The notes beneath the pieces are model-generated. The model was not told where the DNA came from and searched no databases. It saw only the letters and a program-made list of their open reading frames with translations. This document shows, one piece after another, positions 17,957 to 25,830 of a DNA stretch of 64,000 bases (its first letter is position 1; each line of letters starts with the position of its first letter). The position numbers and the translations under genes were made by a program. Source of the DNA: Paludibacter sp. (lineage in GTDB: Bacteria > Bacteroidota > Bacteroidia > Bacteroidales > Paludibacteraceae); contig JAQUWU010000008.1 in NCBI GenBank assembly GCA_028692715.1, positions 86,184-150,183 of the forward strand, written 5' to 3'.

Positions 17957-18776
17957 TTTTATTCTTCAAAACATTTTTAGCATTTAATGGCGAAATAACT
18001 TTTTTCCCAGTTCTGGATTCTAATTCTTCACGGGCAACACGTGCAACATTTCCTCCTTGCTTTGCAACTTTTATGTTATCTTCAAAAGTATCGGGTTCAA
18101 CTACCTGAGAAATATCTTTGGTTGAAGCTTCTGCTAACATATTTAGAATCAATTCTGTATTCGTCATATTATCACGAAGATTTTCTTTTTTCAATCCCTT
18201 AAATTGTTTGTATTCCTTTGTGCTCCTATCTGCCCAAGCCCTTGTAATTATATCGGTCAAAGTTGCAAATTGTTGCCCCTCCTGCATTCCTCGTTTCTTC
18301 CACTCATCAGTTAATTCTTTACGTACTTCGAGACTTTTAAGTCGTTGATTAATCCAATTTTCAGAATAGCCCAACTGCATATATTGCTCCATAGCCCTAT
18401 CGATAGTAAGTTCAGGATCTTGCATTTCGTCAAGTCTTTCCGAAGCAATTTGTGCCAGCCAACCTTTAAAAGGCTCTGCTTTAGGTGAAGGAATGGATTG
18501 AATTAAACGAAAAAGTTGTTCTGTATCAGCTACATCTGTCATTCTCATTTTTCCATCAATTGCTTGCATTTTCAAACCGTTACAATTTGTAACGGTTTGA
18601 TTTCCTTCTGATAACAGCCTCTTTTTCAGCACTCTCCAGTAAACCTGTGGGTTTTCACTATCAGTTAACACAGCAATAACATCAACAATAGATATATACC
18701 ATTTTTCTAATTCGTCGTCCCAAACAGTTCGAATTTTTTTATCTTCAAAAATTTTCAATGCATCTTTTTTTGTCAT
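17949..18776 (-). CDS. Bro-N domain protein (BRO/DinD-like), passenger in the men cluster
   Basis: 275 aa from the ATG at 18776 (MTKKDALKIFEDKKIR); the frame extends 24 codons upstream into sequence unlike the family. Bro-N DNA-binding domain about 1-110 (WYISIVDVIAVLTDS, MRMTDVADTEQLFRLIQSIPSPKAEPFKGWLA split over it), then a helical region, ending with ARVAREELESRTGKKVISPLNAKN as in DinD-like proteins. Such proteins are phage antirepressor relatives and occur as orphan genes in Bacteroidota. It sits between menC and menE, unrelated to menaquinone. Codons 60-68 form a perfect 27-bp palindrome (18573-18599). Function unknown; a DNA-binding role is inferred from the domain. Confidence 0.85.
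   Translation of the reverse strand: MTKKDALKIFEDKKIRTVWDDELEKWYISIVDVIAVLTDSENPQVYWRVLKKRLLSEGNQTVTNCNGLKMQAIDGKMRMTDVADTEQLFRLIQSIPSPKAEPFKGWLAQIASERLDEMQDPELTIDRAMEQYMQLGYSENWINQRLKSLEVRKELTDEWKKRGMQEGQQFATLTDIITRAWADRSTKEYKQFKGLKKENLRDNMTNTELILNMLAEASTKDISQVVEPDTFEDNIKVAKQGGNVARVAREELESRTGKKVISPLNAKNVLKNKNE
18573..18599. repeat. 27-bp perfect palindrome inside the Bro-N gene
   Basis: Two 13-bp arms around one central base (half-site CAAACCGTTACAA). In the coding strand it is exactly nine codons, QTVTNCNGL, residues 60-68, just before the IDGK segment. Confidence 0.9.
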
Positions 18777-18874
18777 AATTATAGAATTTAGAGTCAGATT
18801 GTCAACAACAAATATAGTGAAAATTAAGACTATAGATGAAAACAACAAGCAGAATTTATCAACAAAATATCAAA

Positions 18875-19912
18875 TTACAATATTGAGCTTACATCCCAGT
18901 TATTCTGAGTATTATAAAATAATTTTGCATCCCTAATTTCAAGTGGTGATGGAATATTATTGTGATATAATTGCCCTGTTCCTAGCCCTTGAGGCATATC
19001 AGAATTAAGCGTGTAAGTCCATTGTGCAATGGCATTCAGTCCTATATTTGATTCTAAGGCAGAAGTAACCCACCAATTTATATTATGCTTGTTTGCCTGT
19101 AAAATCCATTCTTCAGAAGCTTCAAAACCACCCAGCAAACTTGGTTTTAATATAATATATGCCGGTTTTATTTTTTCTAAGATAAATTCTTTTTCAGTAG
19201 ATTTTACGCCAATCAATTCTTCATCCAACACAATGGGAATAGGCGAATGCTGACAAAGCTCAGCCATAGCATCAAACTGTCGGGGTTTAATGGGTTGTTC
19301 TATAGAATGAATCTCTAATTTTGAAAGTCGTTCGAGTTTTTCCAATGCATTTTCAGTAGAAAATCCTCCATTTGCATCCAATCGAATTTCAATATCATCT
19401 GCCGAAAATTGTTTTCGAATGTTTGAAATAATTTTCAGTTCAGTTTCAAAATCAATAGCTCCTACTTTCAGCTTTATGCAATGATAGCCGATTTCAATCT
19501 TTTCACGGATTTGCTTTTGCATAAAATCCTTATCGCCCATCCACACCAAACCGTTGATGGGAATTCCGGCTTTTCCCTCAGAAAACTGACTTTGGAATAA
19601 TCGTTTTGAACCATTCACTTTTACATCGAGTAAAGCTGTTTCCAAGCCAAATGCAATGGATGGATATTCAGAAAAATCGAAGGAATCAGGCGCAATACCT
19701 TCATTCAATAATAGACAAACCTCCTCTAACTTTTGATCATAAGTCTCTTGAGGATCAATACTTAAATTAGGAATCGTAGAACACTCACCAATTCCTTTCA
19801 CTCCATCTTGTTCCAGAATGATAAACGAAGATGGTTTCTGTAACAAAACCCCACGCGAAGTTCCGGCAGGGAATTTGAAATTAAGATTGTAATTTAAATA
19901 ATTTGCTTTCAT
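18875..19912 (-). CDS. menC: o-Succinylbenzoate synthase
   Basis: 345 aa, enolase superfamily. Dehydrates SHCHC to o-succinylbenzoate. Seen: catalytic Lys in CIKLKVGAIDFE, metal ligands in IRLDANGGFS (Asp), SIEQPI (Glu) and IVLDEELIG (Asp), and the second Lys in IILKPSLLGGF. This is the full set for the OSBS/MLE group. The ATG at 19912 overlaps (ATGA) the stop codon that the upstream RhuM-Fic gene would use if its frameshift were restored. Part of menA - menC - menE on the minus strand with two foreign genes interposed. Confidence 0.95.
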   Translation of the reverse strand: MKANYLNYNLNFKFPAGTSRGVLLQKPSSFIILEQDGVKGIGECSTIPNLSIDPQETYDQKLEEVCLLLNEGIAPDSFDFSEYPSIAFGLETALLDVKVNGSKRLFQSQFSEGKAGIPINGLVWMGDKDFMQKQIREKIEIGYHCIKLKVGAIDFETELKIISNIRKQFSADDIEIRLDANGGFSTENALEKLERLSKLEIHSIEQPIKPRQFDAMAELCQHSPIPIVLDEELIGVKSTEKEFILEKIKPAYIILKPSLLGGFEASEEWILQANKHNINWWVTSALESNIGLNAIAQWTYTLNSDMPQGLGTGQLYHNNIPSPLEIRDAKLFYNTQNNWDVSSIL

Positions 19913-20055
19913 TTACTTCTATTTAAAATACTTATTATCAAATTAACAATCACATTCATTTCTTCTGTTTGACTAGTTGCAACAAATAAAGTAAGGGCTG
20001 CTAAGGCTTCATTACTTATAACTGGCTTGTCATCAGTGTAAAGTAAATTATTTTA
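19909..20055 (-). pseudogene. Out-of-frame C-terminal part of the RhuM-Fic gene
   Basis: The minus strand reads NNLLYTDDKPVISNEALAAL, then a further helical stretch ending NLIISILNRSK and TGA at 19911-19909. This is the expected end of RhuM-Fic proteins, shifted by one base from the upstream part. The TGA overlaps the menC ATG as ATGA, which suggests that the unshifted gene was translationally coupled to menC. Confidence 0.8.
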
Positions 20056-20867
20056 TTTAAAAAGAGGAGGAAACAAGCAGCACCAATCCGCTTGTTTCCA
20101 TCAACAAATGAATGATTCTTTACGATTAAATACAAAAGAACGGCTGTTTTTCGTTCTATACTAGGATATAATTCTTTTCCATCAAAGCTTTGTTGGATTT
20201 GATTAATTGGACTATCAAATGTTTCATCTTTTGGTAATGCAAAAACATCAAAATTGAAGTCTGAGCGCATTTTTTTTATTAATTCAAGATATTCATTACT
20301 GGTTGGATATTCAACAATTCGAATTGTATTTCCATTTTTATCAAGCATTTGATGGTCAAAGTCATCAAGTAAATCAAGTCCTTTTGCAAAAACTTTCAAC
20401 ATTTCACTTTCTTCGTCAGTAGCTTGTTGATTAATAGCACGACTTAAGATTCGGATTCCTGTTTTCAGATATTCTACTTCTTGTTGCTTTTCTTTTAATC
20501 GATTTTCATTAATGGCGTATCCCTGAACCAGATAATCCTTTAATCGTTGTGTTGCCCATTGACGGAATTGAGTTGCTTGTTTAGAATTCACTCTATAACC
20601 TACAGATAGAATCACATCCAGATTATATAAGTTCATCTTGCGATTCTTTCCATCTGCAGCAACCTGTTCCAAAATGGAACAGGTTGAAATCTCATCCAAT
20701 TCTTCAGATTGATATATGTTCTGAATGTGTTTTACAATTGCAGGTCGATTAACATTATAAAGCGAAGCTAAAGTATGTGCATTAAGCCATACAGTCTCAT
20801 TTTCAAATTTAACCTGAATTTCTGAACCATATTTAGTTTTATAAACCTGAATCTCTCCTTTGTTCAT
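20016..20867 (-). CDS. RhuM-type N-terminal domain fused to Fic/Doc domain, 3' end frameshifted
   Basis: 283 aa as read. Residues ~10-110 are RhuM/KilA-N-like (VWLNAHTLASLYNV, MNLYNLDVILSVGYRVNS, ATQFRQWATQRLKDYL), then a helical linker and a Fic/Doc domain with HSFVDGNKR at 252-260, the AMP/phospho-transfer motif. After LLFL the frame ends with an unrelated tail. In the next frame the family C-terminus continues (NNLLYTDD ... NLIISILNRSK) to a stop at 19909, so one A appears missing from an A run near 20050. Restored length would be about 319 aa. It is a passenger between menA and menC. Codons 61-69 contain a 27-bp palindrome. Could be a pseudogene, a sequencing error or phase-variable. Confidence 0.85.
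   Translation of the reverse strand: MNKGEIQVYKTKYGSEIQVKFENETVWLNAHTLASLYNVNRPAIVKHIQNIYQSEELDEISTCSILEQVAADGKNRKMNLYNLDVILSVGYRVNSKQATQFRQWATQRLKDYLVQGYAINENRLKEKQQEVEYLKTGIRILSRAINQQATDEESEMLKVFAKGLDLLDDFDHQMLDKNGNTIRIVEYPTSNEYLELIKKMRSDFNFDVFALPKDETFDSPINQIQQSFDGKELYPSIERKTAVLLYLIVKNHSFVDGNKRIGAACFLLFLNKIIYFTLMTSQL
20660..20686. repeat. 27-bp palindrome inside the RhuM-Fic gene
   Basis: 12-bp perfect arms (half-site CAACCTGTTCCA) around a 3-nt centre. It spans codons 61-69 (STCSILEQV), just before ADGK, the same place as the palindrome in the Bro-N gene, with a different sequence. Confidence 0.9.
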
Positions 20868-20924
20868 AGCATCAAAAACTTTAAATCTATTGTTTTACTT
20901 CATAAATTTCAGTTTCTGTTCAAT

Positions 20925-21818
20925 CTAAATCAAAAGTCCTATTCCAAATGTCAACGCAAATACTAAACTTGCTATGGATAAACGTGCTAATTCAGGATAA
21001 AGTTCCAACGCATTTTTATACGTAAATACTTTTTTTAGGTTCAAAAATAACAGAGGGAATGAAAATACAAATAACCATTGCCAGTCTGAATGATAATTCA
21101 TAAGTGTATAAATTATTGTCAGAAAAACAGCTCCAAGCACCAAAATCAAATGATAAAAAGCCGCTTTTTTTGTTCCAATTGCAACAACAATCGTTATTTT
21201 TCCAGCATTCTTATCCGCTTCATAATCGCGCATATTATTCATATTCAGCACTCCCGTGCTTAACAGACCAATTGCAGAAGCCGGCAATAACAAATCCCAA
21301 CGAAACGATTGGGTTTGTAAAAAATAGCTACCGATTACGCCGACCAAGCCAAAGAAAATAAACACAAAAATATCACCCAAGCCACGATAACCATACGGAT
21401 TTTTACCCACTGTATATTTTATGGCTGCTGCAATCGCCAATATACCCAATATGCCAAATATCAAAAGGTTAGTTATATCCATTCCCTGAGTTCCGATTAA
21501 AATAAGTAAACCGCCGGAAATAATACAGGATATTCCAATCACAATAATTCCATGCAGCATAGTTTTTGGCGTAATTTCGCCCGACTGAACCATGCGTTTT
21601 GGTCCAATGCGTTCGACAGTATCTTTCCCATTTACAAAATCACCATAATCATTTGCCATGTTCGAGAGTACTTGGAGCAGAATAGTTGTTAGAGCTGTCA
21701 AAGCAAACACCAACCAGCGAAATTTATCGTCAGCTAGTGCCAATAAAGTTCCCAATATAGTATTTGAGAGTGCCAAAGGCAACGTTTTCAATCGAAAAGC
21801 AGCAATCCAATTTTTCAT
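20925..21818 (-). CDS. menA: 1,4-Dihydroxy-2-naphthoate polyprenyltransferase
   Basis: 297 aa, UbiA superfamily, eight to nine membrane helices. First Asp-rich motif NDYGDFVNGKD near 55-65 followed by the RIGPKRMVQSGEI segment typical of MenA, and a second motif NNMRDYEADKNAGK near 190-205. Attaches the prenyl chain to DHNA in the inner membrane to give demethylmenaquinone. First gene of the men cluster in this window with its own promoter (21841-21869). menF/D/H/B are not here. Confidence 0.95.
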   Translation of the reverse strand: MKNWIAAFRLKTLPLALSNTILGTLLALADDKFRWLVFALTALTTILLQVLSNMANDYGDFVNGKDTVERIGPKRMVQSGEITPKTMLHGIIVIGISCIISGGLLILIGTQGMDITNLLIFGILGILAIAAAIKYTVGKNPYGYRGLGDIFVFIFFGLVGVIGSYFLQTQSFRWDLLLPASAIGLLSTGVLNMNNMRDYEADKNAGKITIVVAIGTKKAAFYHLILVLGAVFLTIIYTLMNYHSDWQWLFVFSFPLLFLNLKKVFTYKNALELYPELARLSIASLVFALTFGIGLLI

Positions 21819-21840
21819 ATCAACAATTCATTTATAAAGA

Positions 21841-21869
21841 CAAAGATAATGGATAAAATTAAAATTCAA
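21841..21869 (-). promoter_or_regulatory. menA promoter
   Basis: Minus strand: TTG (21869-21867), 18 nt, TATCTTTG (21848-21841), ending 22 nt before the menA ATG. Confidence 0.55.
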
Positions 21870-21997
21870 CCTAAATGAAATGGTCACAAGTATAAACTTT
21901 TGTATATTTGCATGTTTACAGCCATGAAAATCACAACGATTTTTGAAATATACAGATCTGTATAATGAGTATAATAAATCGATTAAAAGCTAAAATG

Positions 21998-22990
21998 ATG
22001 AATGAGAAAATTAAATTTGTAATAATCGGAAGCGGAAATATTGCTTATACCTATAGTAAAGCAATTCAGAATATTGAGAATGCCGAAGTAATTGGGATTG
22101 TTTCAACGAAAAAAAACAAATCTCCAAATTTCAGCGATCTTCCAATATATCAAAACTTACAAGAAATTGACATCGATTTTGATGCAGTAGTTGTGTGTAC
22201 CCCAAATGGGTATCATCATATAAGCGCCATTGAAGCAGCCAAATTGGGGAAACATGTACTTTGTGAAAAGCCGATAGATATTACTTTAGAAGCAATAGAT
22301 GAGATGATTAGTACTTGCAAAGAACACAATGTTAAGTTGGGAGTTGCTTATCAAAGAAGATTTAGTTCCGATAATCCGATTGTAAAGCAAATGATTGATG
22401 AAAATAAAATTGGGAAGATATTTTCAGTAGATCTTTCTGTGAAAAACTATCGGGATGATAATTATTATAATTCTTCAGCTTATAGGGGAACCTATAAAAT
22501 TGATGGTGGTGGTCCATTTATACAACAAGCTTCACATTATATCGATTTATATTATTGGTATTTCGGGAAACCAAGCAAATTGGTCAGCAAGCTGGCAACT
22601 TTTGTTCATGATATAGAGGTTGAAGATCATGGAGCAGTTATTTGTCTACATAAATCGGGAATGATTGGAACAATTACTGCTTCTACAGCCACAAAACCGG
22701 GCTTCCCTGCAAAATTGGAAGTCTATTCTGACAAAGGATACTTCATCCTTGAAAATGATGTAATTACTCATTGGGACATAGAAGGGATGGAAAATCCATC
22801 ATCACAACAATCAATTACCAACTCTCATACCGGAGCAGCAACTGCTTCAGTTGAAGACACAACAAATCATGAGCTTATTTTAAAGAATTTCATTGAGTCA
22901 ATTAAAACAGGTAATGATCCCTTAATTACTGGAGAGTCAGCCAGAAATGCCACAGAAATAATCTTGGATATTTATAAAAATCAATTCTAA
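21998..22990 (+). CDS. Gfo/Idh/MocA family oxidoreductase
   Basis: 330 aa from the ATG at 21998 (MNEKIKFVIIGSGNIA), which places the Rossmann beta strand at the N-terminus as in the family; ATGs at 21965 and 21995 are in frame. NAD(P)-binding motif IIGSGNIAYTYS, then the family signature CEKPID with the conserved Lys, and a C-terminal beta-sheet domain with GGGPFIQQASHYIDLYYW (His of the active site). Substrate is probably a sugar or sugar-derived acid, not assignable further. -7 box TATATTTG at 21903-21910. It faces the lolC-like gene tail to tail. Confidence 0.9.
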   Translation: MNEKIKFVIIGSGNIAYTYSKAIQNIENAEVIGIVSTKKNKSPNFSDLPIYQNLQEIDIDFDAVVVCTPNGYHHISAIEAAKLGKHVLCEKPIDITLEAIDEMISTCKEHNVKLGVAYQRRFSSDNPIVKQMIDENKIGKIFSVDLSVKNYRDDNYYNSSAYRGTYKIDGGGPFIQQASHYIDLYYWYFGKPSKLVSKLATFVHDIEVEDHGAVICLHKSGMIGTITASTATKPGFPAKLEVYSDKGYFILENDVITHWDIEGMENPSSQQSITNSHTGAATASVEDTTNHELILKNFIESIKTGNDPLITGESARNATEIILDIYKNQF

Positions 22991-23017
22991 AAGAAAATTT
23001 AAATTGGTAATTTAGCT

Positions 23018-24259
23018 TTATTCGTAACGAATAATTTTGGCGGGATTAATTTTTGTAATGAGATACGATGGACCAATCATCATTAATAATGAAGCGATTA
23101 AAGTTCCTACATTGAGTAAAAGGATAAACAACCAATTGAAATTTATCGGGACGGTTGCTACATAATATGATTCGGGATCGAGAGGTATTAAGTGAGTGTA
23201 ATATTGAATTGCACATAATGAAAGTCCGATAATATTACCCCACAACATCCCTTTACCAATTAGAAATGCTGAATGATAAAGAAATATTTTTCTAATCGAC
23301 CAATTTTCAGCCCCTAATGATTTTAAAATGCCAATCATATTCGTTCGTTCAAGAATCAGGATAAGTAAGCCGGAAATCATATTAAAACCTGCAACGGCAA
23401 GCATTAGAAATAAAATTACCCACACATTCATATCCAGTAAATCGAGCCAGCTAAAAATTTGTGGGTTTAACTGCTTAATTGTCTGAACGTAATAGGTATC
23501 ACCATTTTTATCGAACTTATTTGAAACCAAATCGGACACCTCATACCCAACTTTATCTATATCATCAAAGTCATTAATTAATACTTCAATTCCACTATAT
23601 GATGATTCATCCCAATCATTCAACTGCTGAACGTGACGCAAATCTGTAAGGATAAAAAGTTTATCGTATTCAATAAAGTTTGTGGAATAAATGCCCACAA
23701 TTTTAAACTTGCGGGCTCTGACTTGTTCCTGAATAAAATAGGTAAAAAAGCTATCACCAAGTTTCAAACCTAACAAATTAGCCAGATATTTTGAAATAAT
23801 CACTTCATTTTTAGTCGTTTTACCCTTAAGGTTTAAAACTTCTCCTTCTACAAGATTCGATTTAAAAAAGTTCCAGTCAAAACCTGACTCAACTCCCTTA
23901 ATAACAATCCCTTGAAATTCAGCATCCGTCTTAATTATTCCGGGTTTAGTAACAAAACGCTGAACCTGTTTTACTCCGTCGAGCGAAGATATTTTAGTCA
24001 TCAAGGTTTTATCAGCCTTGATGGGATTCATTTCGTAAGTATTGTTATTGTCAAAGTTAGTTATCTGAACGTGTCCGCCAAAACCAATAGTTTTATTACG
24101 AATTTCATTTTTGAATCCGATAACAACTGCAACAGAAACAATCATAACAGCCAATCCCAAAGCAATGCCGATGGTGGCAATACGAACAGCAGGGCGAGAT
24201 ATATTTTTCTTACCCTGCTGAAAATGAATGCGTTTTGCTATAAAATATTCTAATGACAT
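23018..24259 (-). CDS. FtsX-like ABC permease, LolC/LolE type
   Basis: 413 aa with the LolCDE topology: one N-terminal membrane helix (about 25-50, IATIGIALGLAVMIVSVAVVIGFKNEI), a large periplasmic MacB-core-like domain, and three C-terminal helices (about 275-300, 320-350, 375-405) in the FtsX domain. N-terminus MSLEYFIAKR is typical. By family it would move lipoproteins from the inner membrane to LolA, together with an ATPase (LolD) encoded elsewhere. A copy of the C-rich repeat lies just before the start codon, and another at the stop of the upstream aminotransferase gene. Confidence 0.88.
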   Translation of the reverse strand: MSLEYFIAKRIHFQQGKKNISRPAVRIATIGIALGLAVMIVSVAVVIGFKNEIRNKTIGFGGHVQITNFDNNNTYEMNPIKADKTLMTKISSLDGVKQVQRFVTKPGIIKTDAEFQGIVIKGVESGFDWNFFKSNLVEGEVLNLKGKTTKNEVIISKYLANLLGLKLGDSFFTYFIQEQVRARKFKIVGIYSTNFIEYDKLFILTDLRHVQQLNDWDESSYSGIEVLINDFDDIDKVGYEVSDLVSNKFDKNGDTYYVQTIKQLNPQIFSWLDLLDMNVWVILFLMLAVAGFNMISGLLILILERTNMIGILKSLGAENWSIRKIFLYHSAFLIGKGMLWGNIIGLSLCAIQYYTHLIPLDPESYYVATVPINFNWLFILLLNVGTLIASLLMMIGPSYLITKINPAKIIRYE

Positions 24260-24267
24260 AATTTTAG

Positions 24268-24301
24268 ACCTCCCCCTAACCCCCTCCGAAAGAGGGGGAA
24301 T
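24268..24301. repeat. C-rich palindromic repeat between aminotransferase and lolC-like gene
   Basis: CCTCCCCCTAACCCCCTCCGAAAGAGGGGG: hairpin CCCCCTC/GAGGGGG preceded by the conserved CCCCCTAA block, 9 nt upstream of the lolC-like ATG. Confidence 0.8.
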
Positions 24302-24347
24302 GAAGAGGATTATATATTCTTTTCAATATTAAATATTGTTTTTGGTA

Positions 24348-24380
24348 ATTCCCCTCCCTTGGAGGGGTTAAGGAAGGTCA
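24348..24380. repeat. C-rich repeat at the aminotransferase stop codon
   Basis: CCCCTCC-CTT-GGAGGGG hairpin then TTAAGGAAGGTCA; read on the minus strand the element begins TGACC, and this TGA is the stop codon of the aminotransferase gene. Confidence 0.8.
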
Positions 24381-25577
24381 TATAGTTTTTCCCGGATATG
24401 CCTGCAATGCTTTTCCCAACACAATTAAGGCATGTTTTAAAGCCTCTTTATCAAGAACATAAGCAATTCTAACTTCATCTTTTCCGTAACCTTCAATGGT
24501 GTAAAACCCTGAAGCCGGAGCCATCATTACAGTGTAACCTTCAAATTCAAAATCGGACAACAACCAGGCACAAAATTTATCGGCGTTATCAACCGGCAAA
24601 CGTGCAACTGTATAAAATGCACCCATTGGAATCGGAGAATAAACACCGGGAATACGATTTAATCCATCTATCAAAAATTTTCTGCGCTCCACATATTCAT
24701 TGTACATTTCCAACATATATTCTGCCGGAGTATTCATAGCGGCTTCCGAAGCAATTTGTCCCAACAAAGGCGGGCTCAACCTTGCCTGACAGAATTTCAT
24801 AACATTCTGACGAACTTCTTTGTTTTTTGTTACAAGAGCACCAATACGAACACCTGTCATGCTATAACGTTTTGATACTGAATCAATCAACACTACATTA
24901 TCTTCAATACCATCCAAATGAAAAGCCGAAATATAGGGGGCGCCAGTATAACAGAATTCACGATACACTTCATCCGAAAAAAGATACAAATCATATTTTT
25001 TGACGATATCACGAATCTTATTCATTTCTGCTCTTGTGTACAAATATCCCGTTGGGTTATTTGGGTTACAAATCAGAATTCCTTTTGTTTTTGGAGTGAT
25101 AAGTTCTTCGAATTTTTCAACGGATGGCAATGCAAACCCCTCTTCGATAGAAGAAACTACAGGACGAACAATAGCTCCGGCTGCAATAGCAAATGCTGTA
25201 TAATTAGCATAAGCCGGTTCAGGGACAATAATTTCGTCACCCGGATCAAGACAACTCATAAAAGCAAAATTTACTGCTTCAGAGCCGCCGGTTGTAATAA
25301 TTATATCGTCTACCGTGACATCTATATTGAACGTTCTATAATATTCCGCTAATTTAATTCTTAGGCTTTTAATACCATCACTGGGACTATATTCCAATAT
25401 TGTTCTGTCAATGCTACGAATGGCATCCATAGCAACGGCAGGAGTTTTTAAATCAGGTTGTCCAATATTTAAATGATAAACTTTTATTCCGCGAGCTTTG
25501 GCTTTATCTGCCAATGGAACTAATTTGCGAATGGGAGATTCAGGCATTGCCTTTCCCCGTTGTGATGTGTGTGGCAT
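24378..25577 (-). CDS. Pyridoxal-phosphate-dependent aminotransferase (class I/II, aspartate aminotransferase-like)
   Basis: 399 aa. Fold-type I aminotransferase: IGQPDLKTP, GGSEAVNFAF, ICNPNNPTGYLYT (PLP-ring Asn), SDEVYREFCY, and the Schiff-base Lys in DSVSKRYSMTGVRIGALV; the C-terminal substrate Arg is in DEVRIAYV. N-terminus MPHTSQRGKAMPESPIRKL is the typical start of the Bacteroidota members, often annotated as aspartate or aromatic aminotransferase; the exact amino acid cannot be told. Its stop codon TGA is part of a C-rich repeat. Just upstream of the ATG are CAGTTTT heptamers. Confidence 0.92.
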   Translation of the reverse strand: MPHTSQRGKAMPESPIRKLVPLADKAKARGIKVYHLNIGQPDLKTPAVAMDAIRSIDRTILEYSPSDGIKSLRIKLAEYYRTFNIDVTVDDIIITTGGSEAVNFAFMSCLDPGDEIIVPEPAYANYTAFAIAAGAIVRPVVSSIEEGFALPSVEKFEELITPKTKGILICNPNNPTGYLYTRAEMNKIRDIVKKYDLYLFSDEVYREFCYTGAPYISAFHLDGIEDNVVLIDSVSKRYSMTGVRIGALVTKNKEVRQNVMKFCQARLSPPLLGQIASEAAMNTPAEYMLEMYNEYVERRKFLIDGLNRIPGVYSPIPMGAFYTVARLPVDNADKFCAWLLSDFEFEGYTVMMAPASGFYTIEGYGKDEVRIAYVLDKEALKHALIVLGKALQAYPGKTI

Positions 25578-25579
25578 TT

Positions 25580-25616
25580 TATCAGTTTTCAGTTTTCAGT
25601 TTTCAGATATCAGTTT
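25580..25616. repeat. Tandem heptamer array (CAGTTTT)
   Basis: Three exact CAGTTTT units, CAG-ATAT, then another unit, directly upstream of the aminotransferase start codon. Confidence 0.8.
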
Positions 25617-25716
25617 TGGCTGAATGCTTATAACCTTTTTCATTTTGTAAATTTGGGTGCAAAAATAATGAAATAAACCCGATAAATAAAGTTATTTAGT
25701 TACAAGTTGAAAGCAC

Positions 25717-25758
25717 GTTGATGGTTGATAGTTGATAATTGATAATTTACAGTTAATC
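25717..25758. repeat. Tandem heptamer array (GTTGATA-like)
   Basis: Six consecutive 7-nt units: GTTGATG, GTTGATA, GTTGATA, ATTGATA, ATTTACA, GTTAATC. It is related, in opposite orientation, to the array at 25794. Confidence 0.8.
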
Positions 25759-25793
25759 ACTAATAATCTACAGCATTAATTCAACAAAGAAAA

Positions 25794-25830
25794 TGTCAAT
25801 TGTCAACTATCAATTGTCAACTATCAACTA
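25794..25830. repeat. Tandem heptamer array at the TonB receptor stop codon
   Basis: Units TGTCAAT, TGTCAAC, TATCAAT, TGTCAAC, TATCAAC. On the minus strand the first bases of the array give the TAG stop of the receptor gene. Confidence 0.8.

Noticed and set aside
17949-20867. Prophage in the men cluster
   Set aside because: Only two isolated phage-related regulator-type genes are present; no integrase, structural or lysis genes and no attachment sites.
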